Below are positions 21,513-31,066 of a DNA stretch of 64,000 nt, one piece after another. The stretch is from contig NW_027043838.1 in assembly GCF_037102585.1 (NCBI RefSeq), forward strand, positions 124,001 to 188,000. Reading direction: 5' to 3'. A program made the position numbers and the translations under genes. The notes below the pieces were generated by a model, which saw only the letters and a program-made list of their open reading frames with translations, was not told the DNA's origin and did no database searches. Origin of the DNA: Saccharomycopsis crataegensis (taxonomy: Eukaryota > Ascomycota > Saccharomycetes > Ascoideales > Saccharomycopsidaceae). Numbering within the stretch: position 1 is the first letter of the stretch; each line of letters begins with the position of its first letter.

Positions 21513-22065
21513 CTAAAATGGCCGGATCTTGTAGTGTAAACCCATCATCAGATAAACCAACGCCTTGACATCAGTCACAAAATAGTAAAACACCCTCAAC
21601 CCTTCAGGATCCAGGCTTTTCTGGATATCTGATAATGTCTGGATCTGCTTTGTCTATAATGGTATGGTCAGTATGTTTTATAATCTTTTTTGTTTTGTTT
21701 TTTTTCTTTGCTAACTAACTCACCTCAAATACAATCTTTTCTGGCCCCATCCTGATTTCTAACTCCTCAATTCCCCCGCTAGATCCCGGCGGAGGCCATT
21801 GTGAATCTTTCTCCTTCATCACCTCACACTCTTTGATCATTATTTTGATCTGTTTGACCACGGTTTTCGAGATGGTAACTTTCTTTCTAATCAACTCATC
21901 TCTTCTGTAGTTCGAGCTGTTAACGTACCGCATGGTACCCCATTCATGCCCTGGCTCCACGCTGATGTCAAACTCGATGAATTCTTTCCCGAATCTGCCC
22001 CTATGGCCAGAATAATATCGAAGGTAAAATGGCTCATGTTTCTTATTTGACTCGGCCCCCAGCAT
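21513..22065 (-). CDS. Mago nashi homologue (exon junction complex core), spliced
   Basis: Exon 1 runs 22065 down to 21724 (114 codons) and exon 2 runs 21653 down to 21513. The 70-nt intron starts GTGAGT, has TACTGAC at 21673-21667 and ends TTATAG. The 160-residue protein has FYLRYYSGHRGRFGKEFIEF at its N-terminus, QWPPPG in the middle, and DPEGLRVFYY and GLHYKIRPF at the C-terminus, all hallmarks of Mago. Mago pairs with Y14 and locks eIF4A-III on spliced mRNA. A short insertion (about residues 40-46, near GHEWGT) lengthens it beyond the usual 146-150. I started at the ATG at 22065; the open frame extends 6 codons to a TTG. A CTG codon (21551-21549) replaces a nearly invariant Ser. Confidence 0.94.
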
Positions 22066-22228
22066 TTTCTTAAAAACACCCAATCTTCGTATATATGATG
22101 TGGTGGGGCGAGGCAGTCAGTCGGGATTAATATTTCTTTATTTTTGGGTGATCTAAACGCGCTACGTGATGCCCGATAACAGTGGAAAATATAATCAATC
22201 TCTCTATACAACAACACAAGGAAAGCAA

Positions 22229-22265
<37 letters not shown>

Positions 22266-22330
22266 GAAGATCACGCAAATAAGAAGAAACAGAAGTGAAA
22301 TATAATAACCAGGGACGAATTAAAATACAT
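22066..22330. other. Short intergenic region with an AAT repeat
   Basis: It contains a pure AAT repeat of about 12 units at 22229-22264 between the Mago start and the protease stop. No gene is seen. Confidence 0.8.
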
Positions 22331-24274
22331 CTAGTTATTTCCCAACGCCAAACTGATCTCCCAATTATCATAATCAAACTCCATGTAGAAATATCTCATC
22401 ACCGACACTCCCAAGGTCACTATCTCATCCTCACCAGTCTCAAATGGTAAATAACACTGCTGAACCCCATCAACTACAATCTCTTCGTCAACAATCTCCA
22501 ATGGGGCGATCAAGGTATCTTGCAAACCAACTTCAACTCCCAAACTGCTATCGCTATTAAAACTCAAACTGTAAGTCAATCCTTCAGCTGGGAAAGAAGA
22601 CCCGTCGCATGGAACATAATAAGCCCCCGTATCTTCATCGTAGGTGGCACTGGTGGCATTAACAATTATCCCCATTGCCGCTGAGGGAATCCCACTAATA
22701 AGGGTCCCGGTGTCAATCAACGCAGGAATCCCGGAACCAGCGGTCGTCACCCCACTAACAGTCAACAAATTGACCCCCAAGATATCAATATCATACAAAT
22801 TTATCAAGTTATTGGTCAAGTAATATGGCTTCAATTCGTCTCCAAAATAATCAATCAAAGGCTGTACGTAAGAAAGATAAGTCTCCATTGTTGGGGAAGG
22901 AACAATAGAGAAAGTTTGCAACGCACCTTGATACTTCGATGAATCAGAACCACCAAAAAGAACCACACCTTGTCCTAACATGCTGTAATTAACCAGACTC
23001 TCAGTACCATTTGAAGTGGAATTGTATGAGCTGGAATTGGCTGGGGCTGTGTAAGCACTTGGCAACGTGCCAACAGAAGTACGATACACCAGATATTTCA
23101 AATCAGCAATATAACCCTGTTGTTTTAACGAGTATAACAAGTTATCATAGGTGTTGAAAATTGCAAAAACCAGAATGAGCTCGTCCCAAAAACTCCCCAA
23201 TAAGCTTTTCAATTCCGACAATATCCCGGTAACATTGGTGTCAGTAGTGTTAGTGGTCGATGCAATGGTGCTTCCTTCACCGGCCTTAGGCCCAACACCA
23301 AAAATCCCAGCGTCAGATGCCGACGCACCATCCACTATGGCAAATTTCATTCCATCGATCGCTGCCCCATTGACAGTTATATCATCAAAAACATATTTGC
23401 CTTCAACAATGTAGGATCCTCCGTAAATCATCTCGAATGTTTCTCCAGAGGCGGTGTAACTCTGGCTGTCCGATGAATTGTAACATCCATAAGTGGAACA
23501 ATCAATGGTTCCCGGATCAACTGCAGAAGCCACCCAAATATCAGAAGACCCGGTATCCAATTCCAAGAGAACTTGTTGTGCAGGGGTACCGATCTCAACA
23601 GATATCAAGTACAATGGAGCGGTGGAGAAATTTAGCTTGGCAGAGACGGTGTAATCAGCAGCTGCTTTAGAAGTAGCACTTGATACGGATGTGGATAAGG
23701 TAGGAGCAGCACCAGCTTCGATAGAAAAACTTAAAGCAGAAAGTGAGCTGGATAATTTGGCTTCCGAACTGGATAACACTGAGGCGGAATCACCAGTAGG
23801 AATCGATTTGGTACTGGAAATAGCCTCGGATATTGACGTCTCAGTCAGACTTACCGAAGCATGACCTTGATATTTCCCGTTGGTGCTAACAGTCACATCG
23901 GTAGCTTGCGCACTATTGCTGTCAAAAGTAGCGTCATTTGTAGAAGAAGATATTGGCAAAAACGAGTGGTAACGGTATTGAGATGAAGATATAGAAGATG
24001 GTTCATCACTACTGGTTGTTTCCCAGGATTTTGGAGTGGGATCAAAATTAGTTGGAAGATCACAACGCTTCAAAAGCCCGATATCTTCGAAACCATCGTA
24101 GTTTGAACCAACTGCTAAATTTTTAGCGAAAGTCATTTGGTTTCTGGTACCAGCAATATCGACTAGTTTCTCAGGACCCGAATAATATGTCGAAAACACG
24201 GTGAAAGTGATGACCCAAGTTAAGAGACTAGGAATAAATATTAGGACAAGCCTTTCAGTTGAAGGTTTAAACAT
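22331..24274 (-). CDS. Membrane-anchored pepsin-like aspartyl protease (yapsin-like)
   Basis: The 647-residue protein has both catalytic motifs of the pepsin family: DTGSSD with Asp240 and IDTGT with Asp521. It has a predicted membrane helix near the N-terminus (about residues 8-30, RLVLIFIPSLLTWVITF) and no clear hydrophobic GPI-addition tail, since it ends EISLALGNN. So it may be type II anchored, or the helix may be a long signal peptide. A Ser/Thr-rich stem (about 85-205) precedes the catalytic domain, as in wall-associated yapsins, and a yapsin-like loop with NxT/S sites lies at about 330-425. A K-R pair near 69-70 could be a maturation site. Yapsins process wall and shed proteins; its substrates are unknown. 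Confidence 0.85.
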   Translation of the reverse strand: MFKPSTERLVLIFIPSLLTWVITFTVFSTYYSGPEKLVDIAGTRNQMTFAKNLAVGSNYDGFEDIGLLKRCDLPTNFDPTPKSWETTSSDEPSSISSSQYRYHSFLPISSSTNDATFDSNSAQATDVTVSTNGKYQGHASVSLTETSISEAISSTKSIPTGDSASVLSSSEAKLSSSLSALSFSIEAGAAPTLSTSVSSATSKAAADYTVSAKLNFSTAPLYLISVEIGTPAQQVLLELDTGSSDIWVASAVDPGTIDCSTYGCYNSSDSQSYTASGETFEMIYGGSYIVEGKYVFDDITVNGAAIDGMKFAIVDGASASDAGIFGVGPKAGEGSTIASTTNTTDTNVTGILSELKSLLGSFWDELILVFAIFNTYDNLLYSLKQQGYIADLKYLVYRTSVGTLPSAYTAPANSSSYNSTSNGTESLVNYSMLGQGVVLFGGSDSSKYQGALQTFSIVPSPTMETYLSYVQPLIDYFGDELKPYYLTNNLINLYDIDILGVNLLTVSGVTTAGSGIPALIDTGTLISGIPSAAMGIIVNATSATYDEDTGAYYVPCDGSSFPAEGLTYSLSFNSDSSLGVEVGLQDTLIAPLEIVDEEIVVDGVQQCYLPFETGEDEIVTLGVSVMRYFYMEFDYDNWEISLALGNN

Positions 24275-25718
24275 TATGATTGAGTAGATAAAATTTGTGA
24301 TTGTAGAAAGCTTTTAAAGAAGAAAATTAAGATTCAGAAACTTCTCACTTCCCAAAAGATGGTCTTATATATAACTTATTTTGCAAGCATCTCTCGTTCC
24401 TGGAAATACAAGACCCCAAAGCAAAAAGAAACAAAACAAAAAAGAAGTGTTATATTCCTTACTCAAACTTTTTTGTTTCATTTTAATACAGTCATTAGTT
24501 TTAAAATAGAGTGTTAAATATAGCCTTTTCTTTTCTTTTTTTTTTTTTTTTAATTGGCTTACCAGGCAATCATTACGAGAATCACATATTTATGTATTAC
24601 CCAAAACGAACAAAAAACCAGAAAAGAGCCTTTCCGAATTTAGATTATGCAGATGCATAGTTACTTCATTTCTATTTATGACTCGGTATGCTAATATTGA
24701 TGTAACACAATAGTTTCATCGCATTTAGAAGTGTTTCTAAACAGATTACCAAAATAATATTTCATCTGCTTGTAGAGAATATGCATTTGAGGATTGTATA
24801 AGGCATTGATAGTGAATTACTTAAAGATTTTATGAATAGAAATATTTTTTAAAGACTTGAAATTTCAATAAGCCTCTACTACCAAAAAAGTAGCAGATGG
24901 TGTTAGCTGGTGTTTATTAAAAGCCTGCTTATTACACCGCTAGCTGCTTTTAAAGATAGTGCATTTCTAGTAGTCTGAACACACTCAATTATTGTAGTTA
25001 TCCCGATTATCCTTAATTTCAACATCTTATAGTACAATCATTCTACTTTTAATCGGGCTCTGGAGAATTGTAATATTATGGGGAGGTTTTGTTGGTACGG
25101 ACGAAAAGGGTTCAATCTTGAAAGGAACAATTTTTCTGAATGGAAAGAGAGTTTGTGATTTAAATTAGTACTACTTTTTTTTTTTTTTTTTTAATTTGCA
25201 CTAAGAAGATCTAAAAATAGCTGCAGAAGATCAACAATATTCTTTTTTATTTTATTTTACAAGGAGTTGCTTGTGGAGAGACATCAGGGAGATCTTTCAT
25301 GCATGTTGAGAAATTCCTTTGAAATCCCAATGCAGCAATTTCATAACGCCATTACTCTGGCCACAGTACAATACGCGAGGACATTTCAAGCAGAAGATTA
25401 AGGGATTGCAAAGTTGAGGTAGATTGTGCGACTGTTCTCGATGGAGTTAGCTAAGCTGTTCATCTTGTTTTAATAAAGATGTCAAAATGTTTGTTTGCAT
25501 GACTGCCATTTGACTGCGTAAAGAGCAAAGGAGAAAGAAAATAGAAAAGAAAAAAAAAGGTAGCGAAAACACAAAAAATGATGGTCTAATTTTAGAATGT
25601 TTTAGAACCAATTAACCAACGACACACACCTTCTTTCTTTTCTTTTGTCGACCATGTGAATTGTTGGTAATAGATGGTGCTGGGTACACGGGGAAAGATC
25701 CAAACAGCTTCCATTTTT
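24275..25718. other. Intergenic region between the protease and ACT1
   Basis: About 1.4 kb with no recognised gene. It should contain the divergent promoter of the protease (24275-24400) and distal ACT1 sequence. Poly(T) runs occur at about 24536-24553 and 25175-25192. A weak imperfect inverted repeat near 24905-24950 is not strong enough to call. Confidence 0.5.
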
Positions 25719-25725
25719 TTACCCG
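25719..25725 (+). promoter_or_regulatory. Reb1-like site in the ACT1 promoter
   Basis: TTACCCG at 25719-25725 lies 280 bp upstream of the actin ATG, directly after a T run. It matches the Reb1 core by motif only. Confidence 0.45.
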
Positions 25726-25787
25726 TCCTTTGGCTCTCTCTCGAAAGAGAAGGAGACAAAGGGCTCATAACAATAATAAAATCCGCA

Positions 25788-25827
25788 GCCGGCCGGGGCC
25801 GGCCGTCGCTCGCGGTGGTTGCGAGCG
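25788..25827. promoter_or_regulatory. Two GC-rich inverted repeats in the ACT1 promoter
   Basis: The first inverted repeat is GCCGGCC (25788-25794), two bases, then GGCCGGC (25797-25803). The second is CGCTCGC (25807-25813), a seven-base spacer GGTGGTT, then GCGAGCG (25821-25827). Both have perfect seven-base arms within about 40 bp of GC-rich DNA in otherwise AT-rich surroundings, about 180-215 bp before the actin ATG. They could be protein-binding palindromes or cruciform or hairpin elements. Confidence 0.6.
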
Positions 25828-26004
25828 CACAGATGCGTTGTTCTTTTCCCCCCAACGCCCCTATTTTTTCTGCCGTTGGAGGATTTCTTTCTTTCTTTTC
25901 TCTTTTCTTCCTCTCTTTTCCCCCCCAAATCTCATTCTTATCATCTGTGATAGATTGTATCTCATTGCTTTTGACTCAAACATAATAAAAAAAACCATCA
26001 CATA

Positions 26005-27857
26005 ATGGACGGAGGTACGTAATTACTACAGCTTCTTTAATTAAGACGATCTTCGCCCTGGCGTTTGTTATTTATCATCACCATCTGGAAAATGGCCCCA
26101 CCCGCTATTGCCAACGGAACGGAAAAAGGATATCTCGGATCATTCTATCATTAGTTTTATGTGTTGTCTCAATTGGTTTCACTGAAACTTTGGTTACTGT
26201 TCCAATCAATTGATTTCACCAATGCTCTTTTTTCCTTAGTGGCGTTTGCTTGGGAAATTGTTGTGCGCTGGCCATTTTCTTTTATCGTGATTTATGAAAG
26301 ATAGCGACACATCATCGACAACGAAAAATTACTAACAGTATTTTACAGAAGAAGTTGCTGCCGTACGTATCTAAATAATCTACGCTTATAGATCACTTAT
26401 CTATATTAAATTTAATCTCGATGTGTCTGTCGTTCAACACCAATTTTTTTTTCAATTTTTCAATTGCTGTGACGGGCATGAAAAACTGGATTGTGGAAAA
26501 AAAACAAAAAAAAAATAAACAAGCAAAGATTGATTGGACACATTTAGTATCCACTATTTAATTACAAGTGCGAAGCACTGGAATAGCAATCTTTAATACC
26601 TTTGAAAGCTCAATTTTTTTTTGGTTGATTGGTGTTTGTTGATCGGTTTTCTTGTCATGGATTAGATGCTATTGCGGATTTTTTTTTAAAATGGCCCAGC
26701 CTATCTATCTGTCTATCCTATGAGACAAGGTATACTAACAATTATTATAGCTCGTTATCGATAACGGTTCTGGTATGTGTAAAGCCGGTTTCGCCGGTGA
26801 TGACGCCCCACGTGCTGTTTTCCCATCTATTGTCGGTAGACCAAGACATCAAGGTATCATGGTCGGTATGGGTCAAAAGGACTCTTATGTTGGTGATGAA
26901 GCCCAATCCAAGAGAGGTATCTTGACCTTGCGTTACCCAATTGAACACGGTATTGTTACCAACTGGGATGATATGGAAAAGATCTGGCATCACACCTTCT
27001 ACAACGAATTGAGAGTTGCTCCAGAAGAACACCCAGTTTTGTTGACCGAAGCCCCAAGAAACCCAAAATCTAACAGAGAAAAGATGACCCAAATCTTGTT
27101 TGAAACTTTCAACGTTCCAGCTTTCTACGTTTCTATCCAAGCTATCTTGTCCTTGTACTCCTCTGGTAGAACCACCGGTATCGTCTTGGATTCTGGTGAT
27201 GGTGTTTCCCACGTTGTCCCAATTTACGCCGGTTTCTCCTTGCCACACGCCATCTTGAGAATTGACTTGGCTGGTAGAGACTTGACCGACTACATGATGA
27301 AGATCTTGGCTGAACGTGGTTACTCTTTCGTCACCACCGCCGAAAGAGAAATTGTCAGAGACATCAAGGAAAAATTATGTTACGTTGCCTTGGACTTTGA
27401 ACAAGAATTGCAAACTGCTGCTCAATCCTCTTCTATTGAAAAGTCTTACGAATTGCCAGATGGTAGAGTTATCACCGTCGGTAACGAAAGATTCAGAGCT
27501 CCAGAAGCTTTGTTCCACCCATCTGTCATTGGTTTGGAATCTGCTGGTATTGATGAAACCACTTACAACTCCATCATGAAGTGTGATGTTGATGTCAGAA
27601 AGGAATTGTACAATAACATTGTTATGTCTGGTGGTACTACTATGTTCCCAGGTATTGCTGAACGTATGCAAAAGGAAATCAGTGCTTTGGCTCCATCTTC
27701 TATGAAGGTTAAGATCATTGCTCCACCTGAACGTAAATACTCTGTCTGGATTGGTGGTTCTATCTTGGCTTCCTTGTCTACTTTCCAACAAATGTGGATT
27801 TCCAAGCAAGAATACGACGAAAGTGGTCCATCCATTGTTCACCACAAGTGTTTCTAA
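26005..27857 (+). CDS. ACT1: Actin, with two introns and a 14-nt exon
   Basis: Exons are 26005-26014, 26349-26362 and 26751-27857, giving 376 residues that begin MDGEEVAALV and end VHHKCF. Intron 1 (334 nt) and intron 2 (388 nt) both start GTACGT and have perfect TACTAAC motifs (26330-26336 and 26733-26739) close to CAG and TAG acceptors. Actin forms filaments for polarity, endocytosis and cytokinesis. The ATP-binding motifs [17 protein letters not shown] and [12 protein letters not shown] are intact. Several substitutions distinguish it from other yeasts (for example [19 protein letters not shown]). Codon bias is extreme and there is no CTG codon. The open frame alone starts at ATGTGT in exon 3 and would miss the first 16 residues. 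Confidence 0.98.
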
Positions 27858-28727
27858 GCAAACTACTGAGTGTTGTACTGGGTTTATTATTGCTTTTTCT
27901 ATAGTATTCTTGTTTTTCAAAAATCTCATCAAATTTTTCTTTTTTTCCCTCCCTCCTCCTCCCCTCCACCTGTGATTTTCTTTTTTATTTAGTTTTTAGC
28001 TTTTATTGAAATGAAGGAATGAATGGATTTTTTTGTGAGGGGCCCATTAGTGGAAGTGTTTTTTTTGATTTTTTTGAAAAAAAATCATTCTCCATTATTG
28101 TCTTTTTTTACAAATTTCTGTTCTTATTTCTCGCAAAAAATATCTGGTATTCTTGTAGATTGATTTCAACATTATTATTTTGAATTTGAACCTGGTGTCC
28201 TTTATTATTTTCTTCGTTTTTTTTTTTCTTTTTTTTTTCTGTGTTGTCGTTATCGTCGTTTAGCTCGCTTGTGGGATTGTTACGTGAGGTTTATTAACGA
28301 CGAATAATCAAGGTGACACCACCATCACCAGTTACACTCGTACGATTACGAATGACGAATAAATAAAACCAAGACGTTTGGCAATCTTAGTTTATCCTGA
28401 CCCTGCTGTCTTTAAATCCATAGAATAATAAAAAAAATATCAACGAAAACTGTTATTTCTTTGAATTTTGCCTGTCCTGATCCAAATCGAAGGTTCACCC
28501 AAGTTTTTTTTCTTTCTTTTCTTTTTTTTTTTTTTTTTCCACAGTGATTTCAGTTCATCACACATAGGGTGAAAGATAATTCAGGCAACGACACGTATAT
28601 CTATATCTGTATCTATATTTATACAAATCATTATCCCTACTTGTTGGCGTGCTCTATAACCAACTTTATCCTCTCCTTTTTCTGCATTTTCAAATCCAAT
28701 TCTTCGTTATTATAGAGAAGTAAAATC
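27858..28727. other. ACT1 3' region and NCP1 promoter
   Basis: 870 bp, T-rich with many poly(T) runs. The ACT1 terminator lies on the left and NCP1 regulatory sequence on the right. No gene or RNA was recognised. Confidence 0.5.
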
Positions 28728-30773
28728 ATGCCATTCTCACTTGATAAGACCGATTGTGGTATTCTTTCATCAATCCTCGCCATCTTGGTCACTTTCATCC
28801 TAGCAAAGGGAAAAATATTTGGTACTGGAAACAAAGAAGATGTCAGTGCATCGTCCAAATCAAGAAATATTGTTGAAGTCATTGAGGAATGTGACAAGAA
28901 AGCTGTGGTGATCTATGCTTCTCAGACTGGTACTGCTGAAGACTACGCCACAAAATTCGGACGTGAATTCCAATCAAGATTCCAACTATCCACCTTGGTT
29001 GCCGACTCCGACGATTATGACCTCGATAACTTAAACGAAATCCCTGAAGACGTTTTGGTGTTCTTCTTTATCTCCAGTTATGGTGAAGGTGAACTTCCTG
29101 ACTCTGCCACAGAATTTAATGAATACTTGGATACCATTGACGAAGGTGATTTGCAAAACTTGAATTATACCATCTTCGGTTTGGGTAACTCCACCTACGA
29201 GTTTTACAACGGTGCTGCCAAAAAGGTCGACAAAGACTTGATCAAAGCAGGTGCCACTAAATTTGTTCCATATGGTGATGGTGACGATGGTGCTGGCACT
29301 TTAGATGAAGATTTCTTGGCTTGGAAAGAAAAGACTTTTGAAACTTTAAAAAACACTTTGTCGTTGAAAGAAGTCGAAGCTAAATATCAACCTGCCGTAT
29401 CTGTGGTTGAAAGCGCCGAATTATTCTCTTCTTCCGACGATGTGTTCCTTGGCGAGCATCACAGAGCTTACTTAGTTGAAGACCATGCAAAACTAAACTT
29501 AGGTCCTTTTGATCACAGCTTCCCATACTTGGCCCCTGTCACTAAATCTAAAGAACTATTTATTTCTCAAACTCGCCATTGCATTCACGCTGAATTTGAT
29601 TTATCTGGATCCAATTTGAAATATTCCACTGGTGACCATCTAGCCATTTTGCCACCAAATTCTAATGAGGAAGTGGACAATTTCTTGAAAGCTTTCGGAT
29701 TATTGGAAAAGAGAAACCAAGTTGTGGTTATTAAACCTCTCGATACCACTTCCAGCCATTCCTTCCCATCCCCAACCACTTTTGACAGCATCGCACGTTA
29801 CTATTTGGAAATCACTGGGGCAGTCTCCAGACAATTTTTGGGCTCAATTAGTGAATTTGCTCCATCTCAGCAAGTCAAAGATTTGGCCACCAAGCTTTCC
29901 AAGGACAAAGATTTGTTCCATAAAGAAATCACTTCCAAGAAATTCAACATCTCTGACGCTTTATTGTATTTATCTCAAGATGCCCCATGGACTACCGTCC
30001 CTAACAGTTTTATCGTAGACTCCGTTCCAAACCTACAACCACGTTTCTACTCCATTTCTTCATCGTCAATTTCTGAAAAGACTACAATTCATGTCACTGC
30101 CGTGGTTGAAGCGGAAACCGCACCAACTGCCGATAAGAAATATGTCACTGGTGTTACCACTAATTTATTGCATAGCTTGGAAGTCAACCAAAATGCGAAG
30201 AACGATCAATTGTACGCTACTTACGACTTGGACGGTCCAAGAGGTAAATTTTCAGCTACTAAATTACCAGTCTTTGTCCGCCGTTCCAACTTCAAATTGC
30301 CAACTAATCCTGCTTTACCAATCATCTTGGTTGGACCAGGTACCGGTGTTGCCCCATTGAGAGGTTTCGTTAGAGAAAGAGTCGCCATGGCTAAAATGGG
30401 AACTAAGATTGGTAAGGTCATTTTGTTTTTTGGCTCAAGAAGATCCGACGAAGATTACCTTTACAAAGAAGAATGGGTCGAATATGCTAAGATTTTGGGT
30501 GAGAACTTTGAAATTGTGACTGCCTTCTCCAGAGAAACCAGTGAAAAAGTATACGTTCAACACAAGATGTTGGAAAAATCTAAAGAACTTGTTGAACTTA
30601 TTGACCAAAAGGCTTTCATCTACGTTTGTGGTGATGCTTCTAACATGGCCAGATCCGTCCAAGGGGCTTTGGCCACTGTCTTGTCCAAGGAAAAGGGCAT
30701 TACAGAAGATGCTGCAGCTGAAACTCTCAGAAAATACAAATCTATTAACAGATACCAAGAAGACGTTTGGTAA
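28728..30773 (+). CDS. NCP1: NADPH-cytochrome P450 reductase
   Basis: The 681-residue enzyme moves electrons from NADPH through FAD and FMN to ER cytochromes P450 such as Erg11, and so supports ergosterol synthesis. It has an N-terminal anchor (about 12-30), a flavodoxin-like FMN domain with VVIYASQTGTAEDYATKFG at about 60-78, SSYGEGELPDSATEF and FGLGNSTYEFYNG, an FAD domain with RFYSISSSS, and an NADP domain with VGPGTGVAPLRGFVRER and FFGSRRSDEDYLY. It ends in the expected aromatic residue (YQEDVW). Length matches the yeast family, and no CTG codon was seen. I see no frameshift or missing motif. Confidence 0.97.
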   Translation: MPFSLDKTDCGILSSILAILVTFILAKGKIFGTGNKEDVSASSKSRNIVEVIEECDKKAVVIYASQTGTAEDYATKFGREFQSRFQLSTLVADSDDYDLDNLNEIPEDVLVFFFISSYGEGELPDSATEFNEYLDTIDEGDLQNLNYTIFGLGNSTYEFYNGAAKKVDKDLIKAGATKFVPYGDGDDGAGTLDEDFLAWKEKTFETLKNTLSLKEVEAKYQPAVSVVESAELFSSSDDVFLGEHHRAYLVEDHAKLNLGPFDHSFPYLAPVTKSKELFISQTRHCIHAEFDLSGSNLKYSTGDHLAILPPNSNEEVDNFLKAFGLLEKRNQVVVIKPLDTTSSHSFPSPTTFDSIARYYLEITGAVSRQFLGSISEFAPSQQVKDLATKLSKDKDLFHKEITSKKFNISDALLYLSQDAPWTTVPNSFIVDSVPNLQPRFYSISSSSISEKTTIHVTAVVEAETAPTADKKYVTGVTTNLLHSLEVNQNAKNDQLYATYDLDGPRGKFSATKLPVFVRRSNFKLPTNPALPIILVGPGTGVAPLRGFVRERVAMAKMGTKIGKVILFFGSRRSDEDYLYKEEWVEYAKILGENFEIVTAFSRETSEKVYVQHKMLEKSKELVELIDQKAFIYVCGDASNMARSVQGALATVLSKEKGITEDAAAETLRKYKSINRYQEDVW

Positions 30774-31066
30774 TTACCTTCTGTTCTCCTTTTTTTTCTT
30801 TTCTCCTTCTTTTCTTTTGTACTACTAATATCTCTGAAAAGCTATACACTTTTTAATAAATACATTTCTTGATAATAGAATTTGCATGTAAGCACATATC
30901 ACACAAAAGGGTCTTTGGATATTTTCATGTAGCCGTTTTTGTGTCCCCTTTGGGAACAGTCCACAATTGAACAGTTGTTGTTGTGTAACATTCATTTAGT
31001 AATTCTCTCGTCTTTCAATTCGCAGTTAAAGTGATAGTGTTTAAGCCAATATTGATCATACTGAAG

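Noticed and set aside
25592-26005. Open frames of 87-114 residues upstream of ACT1
   Set aside because: They overlap the ACT1 promoter and leader on both strands and show no recognisable protein.
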